The notes beneath the pieces are model-generated. The model was not told the DNA's origin. It saw nothing but the letters and a program-made list of their open reading frames with translations, and made no database searches. A program made the position numbers and the translations under genes. A DNA stretch of 42,127 nt, taken from contig CAYQME010000016.1 of NCBI GenBank assembly GCA_964418645.1, positions 1-42,127 of the forward strand, written 5' to 3'. The DNA is from JAADHG01 sp964418645. GTDB taxonomy: Bacteria > Bacteroidota > Bacteroidia > Flavobacteriales > Flavobacteriaceae. Shown here one piece after another: positions 24,283-32,267 of this stretch; positions within the stretch are counted from its first letter, which is position 1; the number at the start of each line of letters is the position of its first letter.

Positions 24283-24708
24283 ATGAAAACAACAACATTT
24301 CTAACATTTGTGGGTGACCAATGTGGAAAGGCAGAAGAAGCAATAAATTTTTACACTTCTATTTTTCCGAATTCGGAAATTAAAAGCATATCAAAATACG
24401 TAGAAGGTGAGGCCGGGGGAACACCGCAGCTTATCAAATATGGAGTATTTACATTAAATGGTACAGAGTACATGGTTTCCGAAAGTAATTTTAATCACGC
24501 TTGGTCATTTACACCAGGAGTATCACTGTTCGTTGAATGTAACTCTGAAAATGAGATACAAACTTTATTCGAAAAACTTTCTTCAAATGGCGGTCAGATT
24601 ATGGTTCCTCTAGATAACTACGATTCTGGGGATTACGGCTTTGGTAAAAAATTCGGATGGTGTGAAGATAAATATGGTATTTCATGGCAACTTAATCTAT
24701 CAGAATAA
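24283..24708 (+). CDS. VOC-superfamily protein (PhnB / 3-demethylubiquinone-methyltransferase-like)
   Basis: The ATG at 24283 gives 141 residues starting MKTTTFLTFVGDQCGKAEEAINFY; a TTG at 24247 is not needed. This is the PhnB-like (PF06983) glyoxalase/bleomycin-resistance fold, with the paired beta-alpha-beta units FYTSIFPNSEIKSIS and a closing GKKFGWCEDKYGISWQL. Members lack known enzymatic activity or bind small ligands. It is framed by two copies of the menC leader, so the copied menC promoter at 24194-24201 could drive it. It looks like an inserted cassette gene rather than a part of the menaquinone pathway. Confidence 0.85.
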   Translation: MKTTTFLTFVGDQCGKAEEAINFYTSIFPNSEIKSISKYVEGEAGGTPQLIKYGVFTLNGTEYMVSESNFNHAWSFTPGVSLFVECNSENEIQTLFEKLSSNGGQIMVPLDNYDSGDYGFGKKFGWCEDKYGISWQLNLSE

Positions 24709-24786
24709 ATTCGAATTATAATATAAGTTGCCCTGCTTGAAGGAATAAACGAAATCGAAAATAGAAAAATAACTACTGCCAACAAT

Positions 24787-24831
24787 GAATATGAAATCAT
24801 AGCTCCCCTTCGGTCGCTACTCTTCATATAC
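24787..24831. repeat. Second palindrome, after the VOC gene
   Basis: GAATATGAA..TAGC (24787-24803) pairs imperfectly with GCTACTCTTCATATAC (24816-24831), with perfect ATATGAA/TTCATAT cores. It lies nine bases before the second leader copy, the same distance as for the first palindrome. The rest of the 217-base spacer holds no gene. Confidence 0.7.
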
Positions 24832-24840
24832 TAACCAAGT

Positions 24841-24938
24841 AAGCATAACTAACTAAAACTGTTCTCTTTTTCAGTCAAAAATTTTCTAATTCATCAAAAA
24901 ATAAATACCTATTTTTGAATTGTAAATGACAGCAACTT
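24841..24938 (+). repeat. menC leader, intact copy with promoter
   Basis: Second member of the direct repeat pair with 24126-24222. It includes the -7 element TATTTTTG (24910-24917), eight bases before the true menC ATG at 24926, so this copy is the functional menC promoter. Confidence 0.8.
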
Positions 24939-25969
24939 ACCAACAATATAGACTTCAATTTAAACAAGCAAGCGGAACCTCAAGAGGTGTGCTTACTACA
25001 AAAGAAACGTGGTTTATTATAATTAACGATGGTGCTAAACAAGGTGTAGGAGAATGTGGTGTTTTTAGAGGATTAAGCATTGATGATAGACCAGATTTTG
25101 AAGACAAGTTAAAATGGGTTTGTGAAAATATTTCAAAAGGTCTTAATAGTTTACTGAATGAGCTTACCGAATTCCCAAGTATTCAATTTGGTATAGAAAT
25201 GGCGTTTTTATCTTTGAATAGTCAAGATAAATTTAATTTGTTCCCTTCAAAGTTTACAAAAGGAAAAGATGCTATCCCAATAAACGGTTTAGTTTGGATG
25301 GGAGATAAGCAATTTATGACACAACAAATAAAGGCAAAGATAGAAAGTAGATTTAGGTGTATAAAAATTAAAATTGGTGCTATTGATTTTAAAACTGAGA
25401 TAGAGTTATTAAAATCTATAAGACAAGAGTTTTCAGCCAGCGATATCGAATTGCGTGTGGATGCTAATGGCGCGTTTTCATCTAGGGAAGCCTTAGAGAA
25501 ACTAAAAATACTATCGGAACTCGATATACATTCTATTGAGCAACCCATTAGGCAAGATCAGTTTGAAGTTATGGCAAGGCTTTGTGAATTATCACCTTTA
25601 GATATTGCATTAGACGAGGAATTAATTGGCGTTTTTGATGTCACAAAGAAAGAAGAATTGCTACATATAATAAATCCGCAGTACATTATTTTAAAACCAA
25701 GTTTAATAGGTGGTTTTAAAGGAAGTAGCGAGTGGATTAAAAGTGCAGAAAAGCAAAATATTAAATGGTGGATTACCAGTGCTTTAGAAAGTAATGTAGG
25801 CTTAAATGCCATTGCACAATGGACATATACTTTAAAAAACGCAATGCATCAAGGCTTAGGTACTGGAAGTTTATTTACCAATAATTTTTTATCGCCATTG
25901 AGAGTAGAAAATGGTACATTGCGTTACGAACAAAAACAAGAATGGGATTTTAATTTATTAAATAAATGA
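24926..25969 (+). CDS. menC: o-Succinylbenzoate synthase
   Basis: Enolase-superfamily dehydratase converting SHCHC to o-succinylbenzoate. The 347 residues show the superfamily pieces in order: the KIKIGAIDF barrel Lys, metal ligands Asp in RVDANGAF, Glu in SIEQPI and Asp in ALDEEL, and the second catalytic Lys in ILKPSLIGG. The start at 24926 is the first ATG after a TATTTTTG element. Its stop overlaps the next gene's ATG (ATGA), so the CPBP protease is translationally coupled. The leader is duplicated 715 bases upstream around an inserted gene. Confidence 0.95.
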   Translation: MTATYQQYRLQFKQASGTSRGVLTTKETWFIIINDGAKQGVGECGVFRGLSIDDRPDFEDKLKWVCENISKGLNSLLNELTEFPSIQFGIEMAFLSLNSQDKFNLFPSKFTKGKDAIPINGLVWMGDKQFMTQQIKAKIESRFRCIKIKIGAIDFKTEIELLKSIRQEFSASDIELRVDANGAFSSREALEKLKILSELDIHSIEQPIRQDQFEVMARLCELSPLDIALDEELIGVFDVTKKEELLHIINPQYIILKPSLIGGFKGSSEWIKSAEKQNIKWWITSALESNVGLNAIAQWTYTLKNAMHQGLGTGSLFTNNFLSPLRVENGTLRYEQKQEWDFNLLNK

Positions 25970-26946
25970 ATTATATACAACAAGTTTATAAAACAGCACA
26001 TGATTGGTGGCGATATATTATTGGAGCCATTATAGCTATTTTGGGAATATTTGCATTTTCCGTACCTCATTTAGTTGCTATAGGCATTGAAACAGTAAAA
26101 GGTAATATTGATAGTGCAAGACTTGAAGATACAGCTTATATACTAGGTTTGTTCGAGCCTAATTTAAACTTAATATTTGTTTTATTACCTTTTGCAGGAG
26201 GCCTATTGTTCTTATTGGTCACTGTAAAGTATTTGCATAAACAATCGTTTAGAATGTTAACTACAGCAAGACAGAAGATTGATTGGAAACGCTTTTGGTT
26301 TGCTTTTATAGTTTGGGGAATAATATCTTCAGGAATGGTGTTGGGAGATTATTTTTTAAACCCTGAAGGCTATGTAAATAATTTTCATTTGAAACCTTTT
26401 ATAATTCTCTGTATTATAGCCATAATTTTAGTGCCACTACAAACAAGTTTTGAAGAATATTTTTTTAGAGGATATCTGATGCAAGGTATTGGCTTAATTG
26501 CCAAAAACAGATGGTTGCCATTAATTATTACATCCACAGTTTTCGGGTTATTACATATTGCAAATCCTGAAGTAGAAAAATTAGGCAACATCATTCTGAT
26601 ATACTATGTAGGTACAGGTTTCTTCTTAGGAATAACAACCTTAATGGACGATGGTTTAGAACTATCTTTAGGTTTTCATGCTGCGAATAACTTATTTACA
26701 GCATTATTAGTAACAGCAGATTGGACAGCGTTTCAAACACATTCTATTTTTAAAGATATTTCAGACCCTGCTGAAGTTGGTATTGGAGAGACACTATTCC
26801 CTGTATTTGTTATTTTTCCGATACTGTTATTTATTTATGCTAAGAAGTATAAATGGACTAATTGGAAAGATAAATTATTTGGCGCAGTTGTAGAGCCTGT
26901 TGTAATTGAGACAGCAGAAATTGATGAAATTGGTGATACCGTTTAA
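25966..26946 (+). CDS. CPBP-family intramembrane glutamic protease
   Basis: 326 residues with about eight membrane helices. The CPBP (Abi/CAAX-like) motifs are present: EE-FR as Glu163-Glu164 and Arg168 in FEEYFFRGYL, His197 in FGLLHIANP and His238 in GFHAANNLF, which together form the catalytic site. Family members cleave membrane substrates, including prenylated or bacteriocin-related ones; the substrate here is unknown. It overlaps menC by four bases. Its conserved place in the menaquinone locus is often seen in this family of bacteria, but no link to quinone synthesis is established. Confidence 0.92.
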   Translation: MNYIQQVYKTAHDWWRYIIGAIIAILGIFAFSVPHLVAIGIETVKGNIDSARLEDTAYILGLFEPNLNLIFVLLPFAGGLLFLLVTVKYLHKQSFRMLTTARQKIDWKRFWFAFIVWGIISSGMVLGDYFLNPEGYVNNFHLKPFIILCIIAIILVPLQTSFEEYFFRGYLMQGIGLIAKNRWLPLIITSTVFGLLHIANPEVEKLGNIILIYYVGTGFFLGITTLMDDGLELSLGFHAANNLFTALLVTADWTAFQTHSIFKDISDPAEVGIGETLFPVFVIFPILLFIYAKKYKWTNWKDKLFGAVVEPVVIETAEIDEIGDTV

Positions 26947-26951
26947 ATAAA

Positions 26952-28886
26952 TTACTCAATAGCTTTCAATAGTATTGAAGCCTTATTAAAATCGGAAGCA
27001 GCATTAATAACGTTTCTAAATTCGTCGTATTGGTTCAAATCAAATGTATTTGCTTTATAGAATTCTTGAATTGTAATAATTAATGTATTACCATTTAAGG
27101 TGTAGTAGGATTCAAACTTACAGGCTTTTTGTCCTGTTACAGCAGTATAGCTTTTATTGATTTTTAAGGCGTCTAACCCTTCAACCCTATAGCCTTCAGG
27201 GATATGTACTGTAATGGTATAATCGTATTGATTAGGATATTGCATTTCAATAGGATTTACGCGCTTGGTCTCTTGATACAATTCACTTTGAGTTCCAATA
27301 ACTTTACCTATTTGAAAAATATAACTATCACCAGCTTCCTCTAATAAAGACTCCGAAGTAATTGATGATTTTGTAATAAATGGTTTGTTGTACTCCAGTT
27401 GTAACATTTCAGTATTTAAGGCTTCATAGCTATTTACCACTTTATCTTCAATACCCGAGCCCGTTAAATAATCTTCGTACTCTTTAATAACTTGCGCAGT
27501 TGATAAGCTTAAAACTGCTCTGCTTGTTGCAGACCAATGCCCTGTATATTCTTGAGATTGGTTTATAGTTACGCTTTCTAAATCAGCATCAAAAGTAATA
27601 TCTGTTTCACGATTTATATGGCTAAAATTAGGATTGGATTGTACAATTTCGCTAAAATAATATTCTAGATTTCTGGTAATAAATAAGCCATGATTTCCTA
27701 AAAATGCAAAAGGCGCTTCTTCAACTCTATATTCAATGCGGTCTGGAGCAATATATTTTTCTTCAGTTGGTAAATAAATAAGAAAGTCTTGCAACATTCC
27801 TGGAGCAAAAAAATTGGGGTCAAACTTGCGTCTATAACGGTTGGCTGTGATTACAATTTCATATTCAATATTAAGCGCCGTGAGATAATGTCCATAGGCT
27901 TTTAAAATACCAAAATCACTTGCAGATTTGTTGGCTAGAATATAATCTAGATTAGAAAGCGCTGCATTATTGTTTTTAACAATAGTAAAATTGGTTTTTA
28001 TATAATCATCTAGTAAAGTTGCTTTTTGAAATACACTTAGTTCTGTATTGTTTTTAGTAACGTTTAATAAATCTTCTTTTACTTTACTGTTAGGTTCTTC
28101 TGGAAAAAATTGTGGTCCAACATTGTTAACTACATTATTCCAAAACATATCTTGGGTAATCTCTCTACCTTTTGGAAAGCACTGATAAACAACCGAAATT
28201 TTATTAGCATCTGGAGCTGCATATTCTTCTTCTATCATTGCAGGAATATCTTTTAGAGTAATCAATTTTGCAGCTCTATCACCAACCATTACACTCTCAA
28301 AAGTAGTTGAATTGTTATAAGCTTTAATTCTTGATTTTAAGTCTCCTGTAATAAATAAAAATTGGGCTTCTTTTATGGGATAATCGCTTTGCAGAGTTTC
28401 GGCTCCATGCATGTCATATTCTTTTTCAACTGTATATAATACTTCTATTTCAGAGCCTTTTTCAACCCCTTCGATAGCAAAAATTTTAAAGTCACCATAT
28501 TCTTGTACATTTTTAATTTCCTTGATATTATTATTATCTAAAAGCGTAATTTTTCCTTCAGAATTTATGGTGCGTGCTTTAATATCCAATACTTTTTTTA
28601 CATCTCGCATAGGTATATAAACCGTGTTGTGTTTATTAATACCTTTATCATTATTAACTCTACTAATTGTATGTGTGGTTTCTAAACTATAAAGTTGTTT
28701 TGTAATCATACTGTCAAAATATTCTACAATATGCTTTTCAAAAACACCTACTGAAGAAGCTTTGGCTCCCGCTTCTGTAATATCATGAAGTTTAGGAGTA
28801 TCATTCCAATTGTAATTTTTATAATATTGCGCATAGTTACTCGTGGTTGCCAAAATTAGCAATGTGAAGATGATTTTTTTAATCAT
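26952..28886 (-). CDS. Secreted DUF3857/transglutaminase-like protein lacking the catalytic Cys
   Basis: 644 residues with a signal peptide (ending SNYAQ). The DUF3857 domain spans about 65-230, a transglutaminase-like core about 275-420 and a DUF3858-like C-terminal domain with NPIEMQYPNQYDYTITVHIPEGYRVE. In active members the core reads NKxGDCxD; here it is NKSASD, with Ser323 where the catalytic Cys is expected, so the core is probably a non-catalytic binding module. The protein should be periplasmic or surface-associated. The next gene upstream is a paralogue, five bases away. The pair runs antisense to the men genes on both sides. Confidence 0.88.
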   Translation of the reverse strand: MIKKIIFTLLILATTSNYAQYYKNYNWNDTPKLHDITEAGAKASSVGVFEKHIVEYFDSMITKQLYSLETTHTISRVNNDKGINKHNTVYIPMRDVKKVLDIKARTINSEGKITLLDNNNIKEIKNVQEYGDFKIFAIEGVEKGSEIEVLYTVEKEYDMHGAETLQSDYPIKEAQFLFITGDLKSRIKAYNNSTTFESVMVGDRAAKLITLKDIPAMIEEEYAAPDANKISVVYQCFPKGREITQDMFWNNVVNNVGPQFFPEEPNSKVKEDLLNVTKNNTELSVFQKATLLDDYIKTNFTIVKNNNAALSNLDYILANKSASDFGILKAYGHYLTALNIEYEIVITANRYRRKFDPNFFAPGMLQDFLIYLPTEEKYIAPDRIEYRVEEAPFAFLGNHGLFITRNLEYYFSEIVQSNPNFSHINRETDITFDADLESVTINQSQEYTGHWSATSRAVLSLSTAQVIKEYEDYLTGSGIEDKVVNSYEALNTEMLQLEYNKPFITKSSITSESLLEEAGDSYIFQIGKVIGTQSELYQETKRVNPIEMQYPNQYDYTITVHIPEGYRVEGLDALKINKSYTAVTGQKACKFESYYTLNGNTLIITIQEFYKANTFDLNQYDEFRNVINAASDFNKASILLKAIE

Positions 28887-28891
28887 AGGTC

Positions 28892-30397
28892 TTATTCAAT
28901 TATTATACTTTTTTTATAGGCTTTAGTCAAACTTTTTATAAATGCATTCCAAGTTTCAAAATTATTTTTCTTAATACTAAGAGTATTTATATATATGGTT
29001 TTACTTTGTATGATTTCGTTATTCTTTTGTGAATAGTTTATATGAAAACCAAAATCTGGATCTTCAAATTGAAGATTCTTAGGCAGATAATTAACCTTAT
29101 ATCCTTCCGGAATTACAAAAGTTGTTACAAATTCTTTTTTAAATTTATGATCAATTTTTTTGCTATACTTTCTAGTTTCAATATCAATTTTACTTTTTGC
29201 GAGTACCCGATCAATATTTAAATTTAAATATATTTTATTTGCCACAGACTTTGCATAGTTGTTTATAGCAAGGTCATACTTTAAAATTAGAGGTGCATTT
29301 TTATTGTCGAAATTTTCTTTTGAAATGTTACTGTAACTCGTTTTGTTGTTTCCAAGCGTCAAAGTTGTATTTAAATACTCTTCTTCAGTTTTATCATCCT
29401 TTTTATATGTATAGTCCGAAATAAAATCTACCTTTTCATAGCCTGTAAGTACTCTTTGCTCAGACACCTTAAGNNNNNNNNNNNNNNNNNNNNNNNNNNN
29501 NNNNNNNNNNNNNNNNNNNNNNNNNNNNNNNNNNNNNNNNNNNNNNNNNNNNNNNNNNNNNNNNNNNNNNNNNAAATCTTTAGCAATGGCATGTACATTA
29601 TCTAATGATTTTTCATCTATTTGTTTTACCAAAGAGGCATACCATTTATAAAGGTCGCTAACATCATTCAGTACATTATATGTTTTGCCATTTTGTTCAT
29701 AGCTTTTTATGTATATAATAATATGTGGTAAAAAGTAAAGCGTCGATTCACTTTTGTCTTCTCCTTGAAACCCTTTTATATTTTCAATAGACCATGTATA
29801 CACAGTTGTACCATTATGGCTCTTTTTTTTAAATGCAATAGGATAGTCTTTAGTATTAAAATCAATATATCCAATGGTTACATTATTAGGGAACTCAATT
29901 GAGAGTTTAGCACTTTTTGTTGGAACGAAGGTTCCAAAACGAAAGATTCCTAAAAAACGAGGGTCTTTTAATACTTCATTATAGTTTAAATTAGTTACGG
30001 CGCCTTTTGTAACTGCAGGAAATGTGAAATTTTTGCTCTCTTGATCGCTGTAAAAGATTCCATTATCAAATTCCCTTTTGGTTTCAATGTAGTCAACTTT
30101 TACTTTAGTATTTGTACTTGGCAAAAGCGTATAGGCATCAATATTCTCAATAGAAGTAAAGCTATCAAATCCAATAGATTCATTAGCAAAATACAGTTTC
30201 TTTGCTGTTATATATTTAGCTTGTTCAGAAATATTTTTTGCAATATCAAACTGTTTATTTACAAATTTTATTTTTATATGTTCATGGCGCTTTAAATAGA
30301 TGTAATCCTCATTGGAGAAGTCTTGTGCTAATGTTAGCAAAGGAAAGCACAATGTAAAAACTAATATGTATTGTATATATTTTGGCTTCACAATCAA
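28892..30397 (-). CDS. Secreted DUF3857 protein, paralogue of its neighbour (interrupted by assembly gap)
   Basis: The readable parts total about 467 residues. A signal peptide ends at LTLAQ; the first 275 residues contain DUF3857 and the last 190 contain the DUF3858-like C-terminal domain (KKEFVTTFVIPEGYKVNYLPKN). The 100 N replace only 33-34 codons, but the adjacent paralogue has about 165 residues between the matching points, so a large part of the transglutaminase-like core is missing from the assembly and the real gene is likely about 640 codons. Whether it keeps the catalytic Cys cannot be seen. It is divergent from menE with an 80-base spacer. Confidence 0.85.
   Translation of the reverse strand: MIVKPKYIQYILVFTLCFPLLTLAQDFSNEDYIYLKRHEHIKIKFVNKQFDIAKNISEQAKYITAKKLYFANESIGFDSFTSIENIDAYTLLPSTNTKVKVDYIETKREFDNGIFYSDQESKNFTFPAVTKGAVTNLNYNEVLKDPRFLGIFRFGTFVPTKSAKLSIEFPNNVTIGYIDFNTKDYPIAFKKKSHNGTTVYTWSIENIKGFQGEDKSESTLYFLPHIIIYIKSYEQNGKTYNVLNDVSDLYKWYASLVKQIDEKSLDNVHAIAKDXXXXXXXXXXXXXXXXXXXXXXXXXXXXXXXXXXLKVSEQRVLTGYEKVDFISDYTYKKDDKTEEEYLNTTLTLGNNKTSYSNISKENFDNKNAPLILKYDLAINNYAKSVANKIYLNLNIDRVLAKSKIDIETRKYSKKIDHKFKKEFVTTFVIPEGYKVNYLPKNLQFEDPDFGFHINYSQKNNEIIQSKTIYINTLSIKKNNFETWNAFIKSLTKAYKKSIIIE
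29474..29573. other. Assembly gap (100 N) inside a DUF3857 gene
   Basis: Exactly 100 N. By comparison with the paralogue at 26952-28886 the true missing sequence should be some 400 bases longer. Confidence 0.95.
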
Positions 30398-30479
30398 ATA
30401 TATTTTATTAAATGTAAATTACTAACTTCAATGCGTTAAAAATAGTATAATTTTAACTTATCTAATTAGTATACCAAAA

Positions 30480-31544
30480 ATGGTTCCAAGTTTTACCAAA
30501 ATTCATAACAAGTTTAAATTCAATAATACACATTTTAATGCAGACACCTTAAAAGAAGCTGCTTATAGCTTTGTAAAAGAGGGCGAACTTTATCAAAAAC
30601 ATATTGGAAGTTTTTTATTAGATTGGTTAGATAGCAACGATTATGTGTTTGTAAAAACCTCCGGATCAACTGGAAAGCCTAAACAAATTAGCTTGCAGAA
30701 ACAAGCAATGGTTGCGTCTGCAATTACTACTGGTGATTATTTTAACATTGAATCAGGTAGTAAAGCATTACACTGTTTGCCAACTGAATTTATTGCAGGA
30801 AAAATGATGTTGGTTCGCTCAATGATTTTAGGATTGGAAATAGATGTTGTTAAACCCACTTTAAACCCTTTGGAAAAGATTGCCAAGTATTATGATTTTT
30901 GTGCTATGGTCCCTTTGCAATTGGAAAAGTCAATAGACAAACTTCATCACGTTTCTACGCTTATTGTTGGTGGATCATCTGTATCTAATGCGTTGCAAAC
31001 CCAACTCCAAGATATTTCTTGCAAGGTATATGCTACTTATGGAATGACAGAAACCATGACACATATTGCGGTAAAACAACTAAACCACTTAGAAGAGGTC
31101 TCTTTGGATATATTTCAAACCTTACCAAACATAACTATCTCAAAGGACTCAAGAGATTGTCTAGTTATAAATGCGCCAAAACTTAGTGATATGCCTATAG
31201 TAACTAATGATGTTATCGAGCTGCTCTCAGACAGGTCTTTTAAATTACTGGGACGTATTGATAACGTTATTAATTCAGGAGGGATAAAATTATTTCCAGA
31301 ACAAATAGAGGCAAAGCTAAAAAATAATATACACACACGATTTTTTATAGCTTCAAAATTGCATAGTAGTTTAGGCGAACAATTAATCATGATTATTGAA
31401 GGCGTTTTAAACACAGTTGATACTTCGGCTTTTAAGAACCTAAATAAGTATGAAATACCCAAACACGTTTACACTGTTGAGCGGTTTATAGAAACAGATT
31501 CTGGTAAAATTCAACGAAAAAAAACATTAGCACTACTAAAATAG
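30480..31544 (+). CDS. menE: o-Succinylbenzoate--CoA ligase
   Basis: AMP-forming ligase that activates o-succinylbenzoate with CoA. The 354 residues are short compared with E. coli MenE (about 450), as is usual in Flavobacteriaceae. The P-loop VKTSGSTGKPKQ, the YATYGMTETMTH adenine-binding motif, LLGRIDNVINSGGIKLFPEQIE and the C-terminal Lys-containing SGKIQRKKTL are all in place. It restarts the plus-strand run after the antisense DUF3857 pair, so it must have its own promoter. It is the last menaquinone gene in the window. Confidence 0.95.
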   Translation: MVPSFTKIHNKFKFNNTHFNADTLKEAAYSFVKEGELYQKHIGSFLLDWLDSNDYVFVKTSGSTGKPKQISLQKQAMVASAITTGDYFNIESGSKALHCLPTEFIAGKMMLVRSMILGLEIDVVKPTLNPLEKIAKYYDFCAMVPLQLEKSIDKLHHVSTLIVGGSSVSNALQTQLQDISCKVYATYGMTETMTHIAVKQLNHLEEVSLDIFQTLPNITISKDSRDCLVINAPKLSDMPIVTNDVIELLSDRSFKLLGRIDNVINSGGIKLFPEQIEAKLKNNIHTRFFIASKLHSSLGEQLIMIIEGVLNTVDTSAFKNLNKYEIPKHVYTVERFIETDSGKIQRKKTLALLK

Positions 31545-31640
31545 CGAGTTAACTCACTCAAAAGCACACTTCACTAATTATAGGTTTTTTGGTTTATAGT
31601 TTGAGCATAGTTTTATGTCAAACTTTAAAACCGAAACCAA

Positions 31641-32249
31641 ATGAAATCAATTATCACATTAATACTTATAGCGTTTATTATAACGACGGGTATTGCCCAA
31701 GAAAAGAACATAGTAACCAAGTCGGTCCAGATTGATAACCTAATTCCTTTTGTAATTCAAAACTTTCCAACTTCAAATGATGGCGACGATGTAGAAATGC
31801 GAAATATTACATTCTTAATTCAGGTTTCCGAAACAGATTTATCTATTGAGAATAAAGTGGTTTTAAAGCAAGCTTTTAAACTTCTGTCTAATAGATTATC
31901 GGAGGATGATTTGATTTCAATTTTTACCTATTCGGGTTTCAACGGAATTGCCTTAAATCAAACGGAACCTAGTGATTTAAAAAAGATATTATACACTATA
32001 AATAACCTAAAGTCTGCTGTAAAAGAATTTCATGTAGATGGTATTGAGTTGGCATATAATTATACTAACGACAATTTTGAAGTAGAAGCTATAAATACAG
32101 TTGTCATGGTTAGAAATCCTAACGCTTCAACAATTGCAAACACTTACACTACACCAGCAACAGTAAAAACCACAAAAAAGAAAACTGGCGCCGTTTTAAT
32201 AACTGCAATAAGCCTTTTGCCTGAATTAATATCAGTAATAAAAAATTAG
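31641..32249 (+). CDS. Exported degenerate VWA-like protein
   Basis: 202 residues with a signal peptide (TTGIAQ). Residues 54-160 follow the pattern of the YfbK-type von Willebrand A domain (NITFLIQVSETD, then AFKLLSNRLSEDDLISIFTYSG, then GIELAYNYT). The metal site, however, is lost: the DxSxS motif is QVSET. The C-terminus (182-200) is hydrophobic and may anchor the protein. It is followed 18 bases later by a VIT/VWA/plug protein, so the two probably form an operon. I infer that it is a non-metal-binding partner or adaptor; no family name is certain. Confidence 0.65.
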   Translation: MKSIITLILIAFIITTGIAQEKNIVTKSVQIDNLIPFVIQNFPTSNDGDDVEMRNITFLIQVSETDLSIENKVVLKQAFKLLSNRLSEDDLISIFTYSGFNGIALNQTEPSDLKKILYTINNLKSAVKEFHVDGIELAYNYTNDNFEVEAINTVVMVRNPNASTIANTYTTPATVKTTKKKTGAVLITAISLLPELISVIKN

Positions 32250-32267
32250 CACTTAAATATATAAATT

